From Gemmataceae bacterium (GTDB lineage Bacteria > Planctomycetota > Planctomycetia > Gemmatales > Gemmataceae), in contig JAIBBI010000043.1 of NCBI GenBank assembly GCA_019694755.1, forward strand, positions 1 through 35,224: a stretch of DNA of 35,224 nucleotides, written 5' to 3'. The position numbers and the translations under genes were made by a program. Positions within the stretch are counted from its first letter, which is position 1, and every line of letters begins with the position of its first letter. Positions 33,373 to 35,224 of this stretch are shown here, one piece after another. The notes below the pieces were generated by a model that saw nothing but the letters and a program-made list of their open reading frames with translations, ran no database searches and was not told the DNA's origin.

Positions 33373-34752
33373 TCAAGGAGTGGTGACCGGCCGCCGACGC
33401 TGATCGGGGTTGTAGAGGCGGAAGCCGACGAGGCCCTTGGGCAAATAGGGTCTGGCTGAATCCACGTCCTCTTTTGGATCGCTGCCCCGGGCGTACACGA
33501 TTCGCCCGAAAGGTGTCTCCTTCCAGCCGAGCGGCTGACCGTCGAACGGGTCGGCGGGCAGGGTTTTCAGGAAGCCCGCCGAGACAAGTTGTTCGAGTCG
33601 CTCGGGCCACTGGCCCCGGGCCAGTCGATACCGCTCGGCCGCCAATGCGACCAGCATGCACCGCAACATCGCCTGTCGGCGAATGTCTGTTTCGATCATA
33701 TCGCCGGGCCATTTGATGCGGATGATGCCATCAACGTCTATGCTGTCGATCGTGTTTCGGGCCTTTATCAGTGCCGCCGACTGTTGCTCGACGGGCAACC
33801 GTGCTACCTCCAACCATTGGTTCATTGCGATCAAGAACGCAATCTGATCATCCCTGAGCGAACTTCCCGTGACGAAGCCGAGTTGATGCACAAACGAACC
33901 GCGGGCGGTCCGCAGTCTTCTGGTCAAGGATGTGGCATCGCGGTCGTAGCCTGCAAACTGCGCCGCCCTTTGACTGCGAAACGCTCGCACCGCTGACGGA
34001 TCAGCAAGAGATGCGGCGACGGCATTGCAAATCCCGTCCAATTGTTCGTCGGAAAGCGGTAACTGCGCGAGCAAGTGCTCTGCAATGCAAGCGGCATTCT
34101 GTTCGGTCCACATTCGTACCGCGATCATCGCGACGCCCGGGTGTATTCCCGCGCACCGGCCAGCTTGGATCGCCGCATGAAAGTCTTGCACGGCTCCGGC
34201 GACATTCCCGTCGCTGATCGCTAGCGCGGCCGACACCTGCAACTGCCAGGCCGCACGGCTGGCTCCGCCGACAGTGATCAACTTGAACGCTCTCATCGGG
34301 TCGGCCGGGTCCTCCGGCCAATTTCCCATCGGAAGGTTGGGCAACCTTTTCAGGTCGATGACCGCCGCGGCGAGTTCCGGGTCTTTCGATCGAATTGCGG
34401 CGAGAGTTTCTGGGAACGGCTTTCGATTGGGCGTCTCTCTTATCTCTTTGATGGCATGAATCTCCGTGACGGTGCCTCCCCCGAACGGGTTTGCTCGCTT
34501 GGCGATTGCAACAAGCGGCATGTCCCATTTCGAGATCACCGTTACTACCGTCTCGCCCGGTTCCTGCTTCGGCCGGGCTGCGAGCATGTCCGCGAGTTGC
34601 CAGCCGGGGTCGCTGGCTGTGGTCTCGGCCACGAGTGCCCGCAGGGCCGCCTCCTGCCGGTAGTTGAGGAAGAATACGACGCCCCCGGCGACAAGAATCA
34701 GGGCCGGGAGGGCGAAGAGCAATCGGCGGACGTTTGGGAAACGTCTTAACAT
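33373..34752 (-). CDS. Tandem paralog family, copy 1 (operon-proximal)
   Basis: A 459-residue protein, first of the array. Membrane helix at about 12-30 (LLFALPALILVAGGVVFFLN). The family box is weaker here (ALVAETTASDPGWQL). Conserved points are LKRLPNLPMGNW, FHAAIQAGRCAGIHPGVAMI, AFRSQRAAQFAGYDRD, ERYRLARGQWPERLEQLV, LPADPFDGQPLGWKETPFGR and FRLYNPDQRRRPVTTP. Its ribosome binding site is weaker than in the other copies. The 119-base divergent gap to the gene at 34872 contains an inverted repeat at 34788-34810. Confidence 0.77.
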   Translation of the reverse strand: MLRRFPNVRRLLFALPALILVAGGVVFFLNYRQEAALRALVAETTASDPGWQLADMLAARPKQEPGETVVTVISKWDMPLVAIAKRANPFGGGTVTEIHAIKEIRETPNRKPFPETLAAIRSKDPELAAAVIDLKRLPNLPMGNWPEDPADPMRAFKLITVGGASRAAWQLQVSAALAISDGNVAGAVQDFHAAIQAGRCAGIHPGVAMIAVRMWTEQNAACIAEHLLAQLPLSDEQLDGICNAVAASLADPSAVRAFRSQRAAQFAGYDRDATSLTRRLRTARGSFVHQLGFVTGSSLRDDQIAFLIAMNQWLEVARLPVEQQSAALIKARNTIDSIDVDGIIRIKWPGDMIETDIRRQAMLRCMLVALAAERYRLARGQWPERLEQLVSAGFLKTLPADPFDGQPLGWKETPFGRIVYARGSDPKEDVDSARPYLPKGLVGFRLYNPDQRRRPVTTP

Positions 34753-34787
34753 GGGGCGCCCCGGGCGGCCGGGTGTGCGGGTCGTTC

Positions 34788-34810
34788 CGGGAATTCCGAC
34801 CGGAATCCCG
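34788..34810. repeat. Inverted repeat in a divergent promoter region
   Basis: CGGGAATTCCG (34788-34798) and CGGAATCCCG (34801-34810) are reverse complements with one base missing, two bases apart. The element sits between the start of the paralog operon (34752) and the divergent gene (34872); a TAGAAT hexamer at 34834-34839 is close by. Operator or cruciform, unproven. Confidence 0.45.
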
Positions 34811-34871
34811 AAGCACAGCCGGGCTTCTCCGGGTAGAATAACAGAAGTGTTTGCCGAACGGGAGGCGATGG

Positions 34872-35224
34872 ATGGCGACCGCTCAGGTACCGCGCGGCCC
34901 GGCGAAATACGACGCCTATCTCGACGCCCGCCTCGACCGGGCCCGGAAGCGCGTCCGCGCGGCCGACCTCGCCGCCAGCGCGTTCGGTCTCGTCGCCATC
35001 ACCCTGGGCTATGGCCTGTTCATGTTGCTCATCGACCGGGCGGTGCAACTGCCCGCGATCGCCCGGCAACTCGGCCTCGTCGCCTACGTCGGCCTCGCCG
35101 GCTACTTCGTCTGGCGACGTTTCCTTCAGCCGCTCTCCACCACCATCAACCCGTACTATGCCGCCCGGCAGGTCGAGCGCACGCTTCCGGGGTCCAAGAA
35201 CAGCCTCGTCAGTTGGCTCGACCT
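34872..35224 (+). CDS. Membrane protein, 5' part only (runs off the window)
   Basis: At least 117 residues are readable before the window ends. The start ATG at 34872 has GGAGG seven bases upstream. Residues 13-29 are charged (YDAYLDARLDRARKRVR), then two hydrophobic helices (about 35-55, LAASAFGLVAITLGYGLFML, and 67-83, LVAYVGLAGYFVW) and NPYYAARQVERTLPGSKNSL. This pattern opens large membrane proteins of Planctomycetota, in some cases annotated as DUF4175-like, but the visible part is too short to assign. No stop is seen. Confidence 0.65.
   Translation, partial: MATAQVPRGPAKYDAYLDARLDRARKRVRAADLAASAFGLVAITLGYGLFMLLIDRAVQLPAIARQLGLVAYVGLAGYFVWRRFLQPLSTTINPYYAARQVERTLPGSKNSLVSWLD

Overview
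This window is a high-GC bacterial chromosome segment that looks like a member of the Planctomycetota, most likely near Gemmataceae. The evidence is the gene content: a DUF1559 prepilin-like protein paired with a small lipoprotein, a PEP-CTERM protein, a TPR protein carrying RNA polymerase alpha-CTD domains, a fused SecDF, an NPCBM-domain protein and a large tandem family of membrane-anchored paralogs. Several short G+C-rich interspersed repeats fit the same picture. The taxonomic call is an inference; no rRNA or tRNA gene was seen.

Layout. 1-5400: a small YeaQ/YmgE-type membrane protein, then three minus-strand genes (multipass membrane/spermidine-synthase-like fusion, PRPP synthetase prs, GH3-family adenylating enzyme). 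5438-7246: a divergent Hsp70-like ATPase. 7247-11992 is an accessory stretch: heptamer repeats, a DUF433 antitoxin with a broken DUF5615 toxin (frameshift plus stop), a six-bladed PEP-CTERM propeller protein, a 770-base gene-free region with a ~230-base imperfect palindrome and a 54-base direct repeat, and an OLD-type ATPase/TOPRIM nuclease whose base composition is clearly lower in GC than its neighbours. 11993-15436: a compact minus-strand operon of two RNA methyltransferases, a zinc-ribbon membrane protein and a DUF985 cupin. 15602-20102: plus-strand DUF1559 protein, lipoprotein, GIDE/ankyrin membrane protein and the TPR/alpha-CTD protein.

20196-25415 is the conserved tgt-yajC-secDF block (queuosine tRNA modification plus Sec translocon accessory proteins), closed by a strong bidirectional terminator shared with a convergent ribbon-helix-helix/zinc-finger protein. 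26035-26388 is a small secreted protein. 26533-34752 is a probable six-gene minus-strand operon: five tandem paralogs of about 460 residues, each with one N-terminal membrane anchor and a pilin-like C-terminal module, followed by an NPCBM-domain protein. A divergent membrane protein begins at 34872 and runs off the window.

Best candidates for undescribed biology are the five-paralog array, which shows patchwork near-identity at its gene ends; the TPR protein with two alpha-CTD domains that keep most DNA-contact residues; and the solitary OLD nuclease with an inverted repeat overlapping its candidate promoter. All functional statements rest on motifs read by eye; no database search was run.
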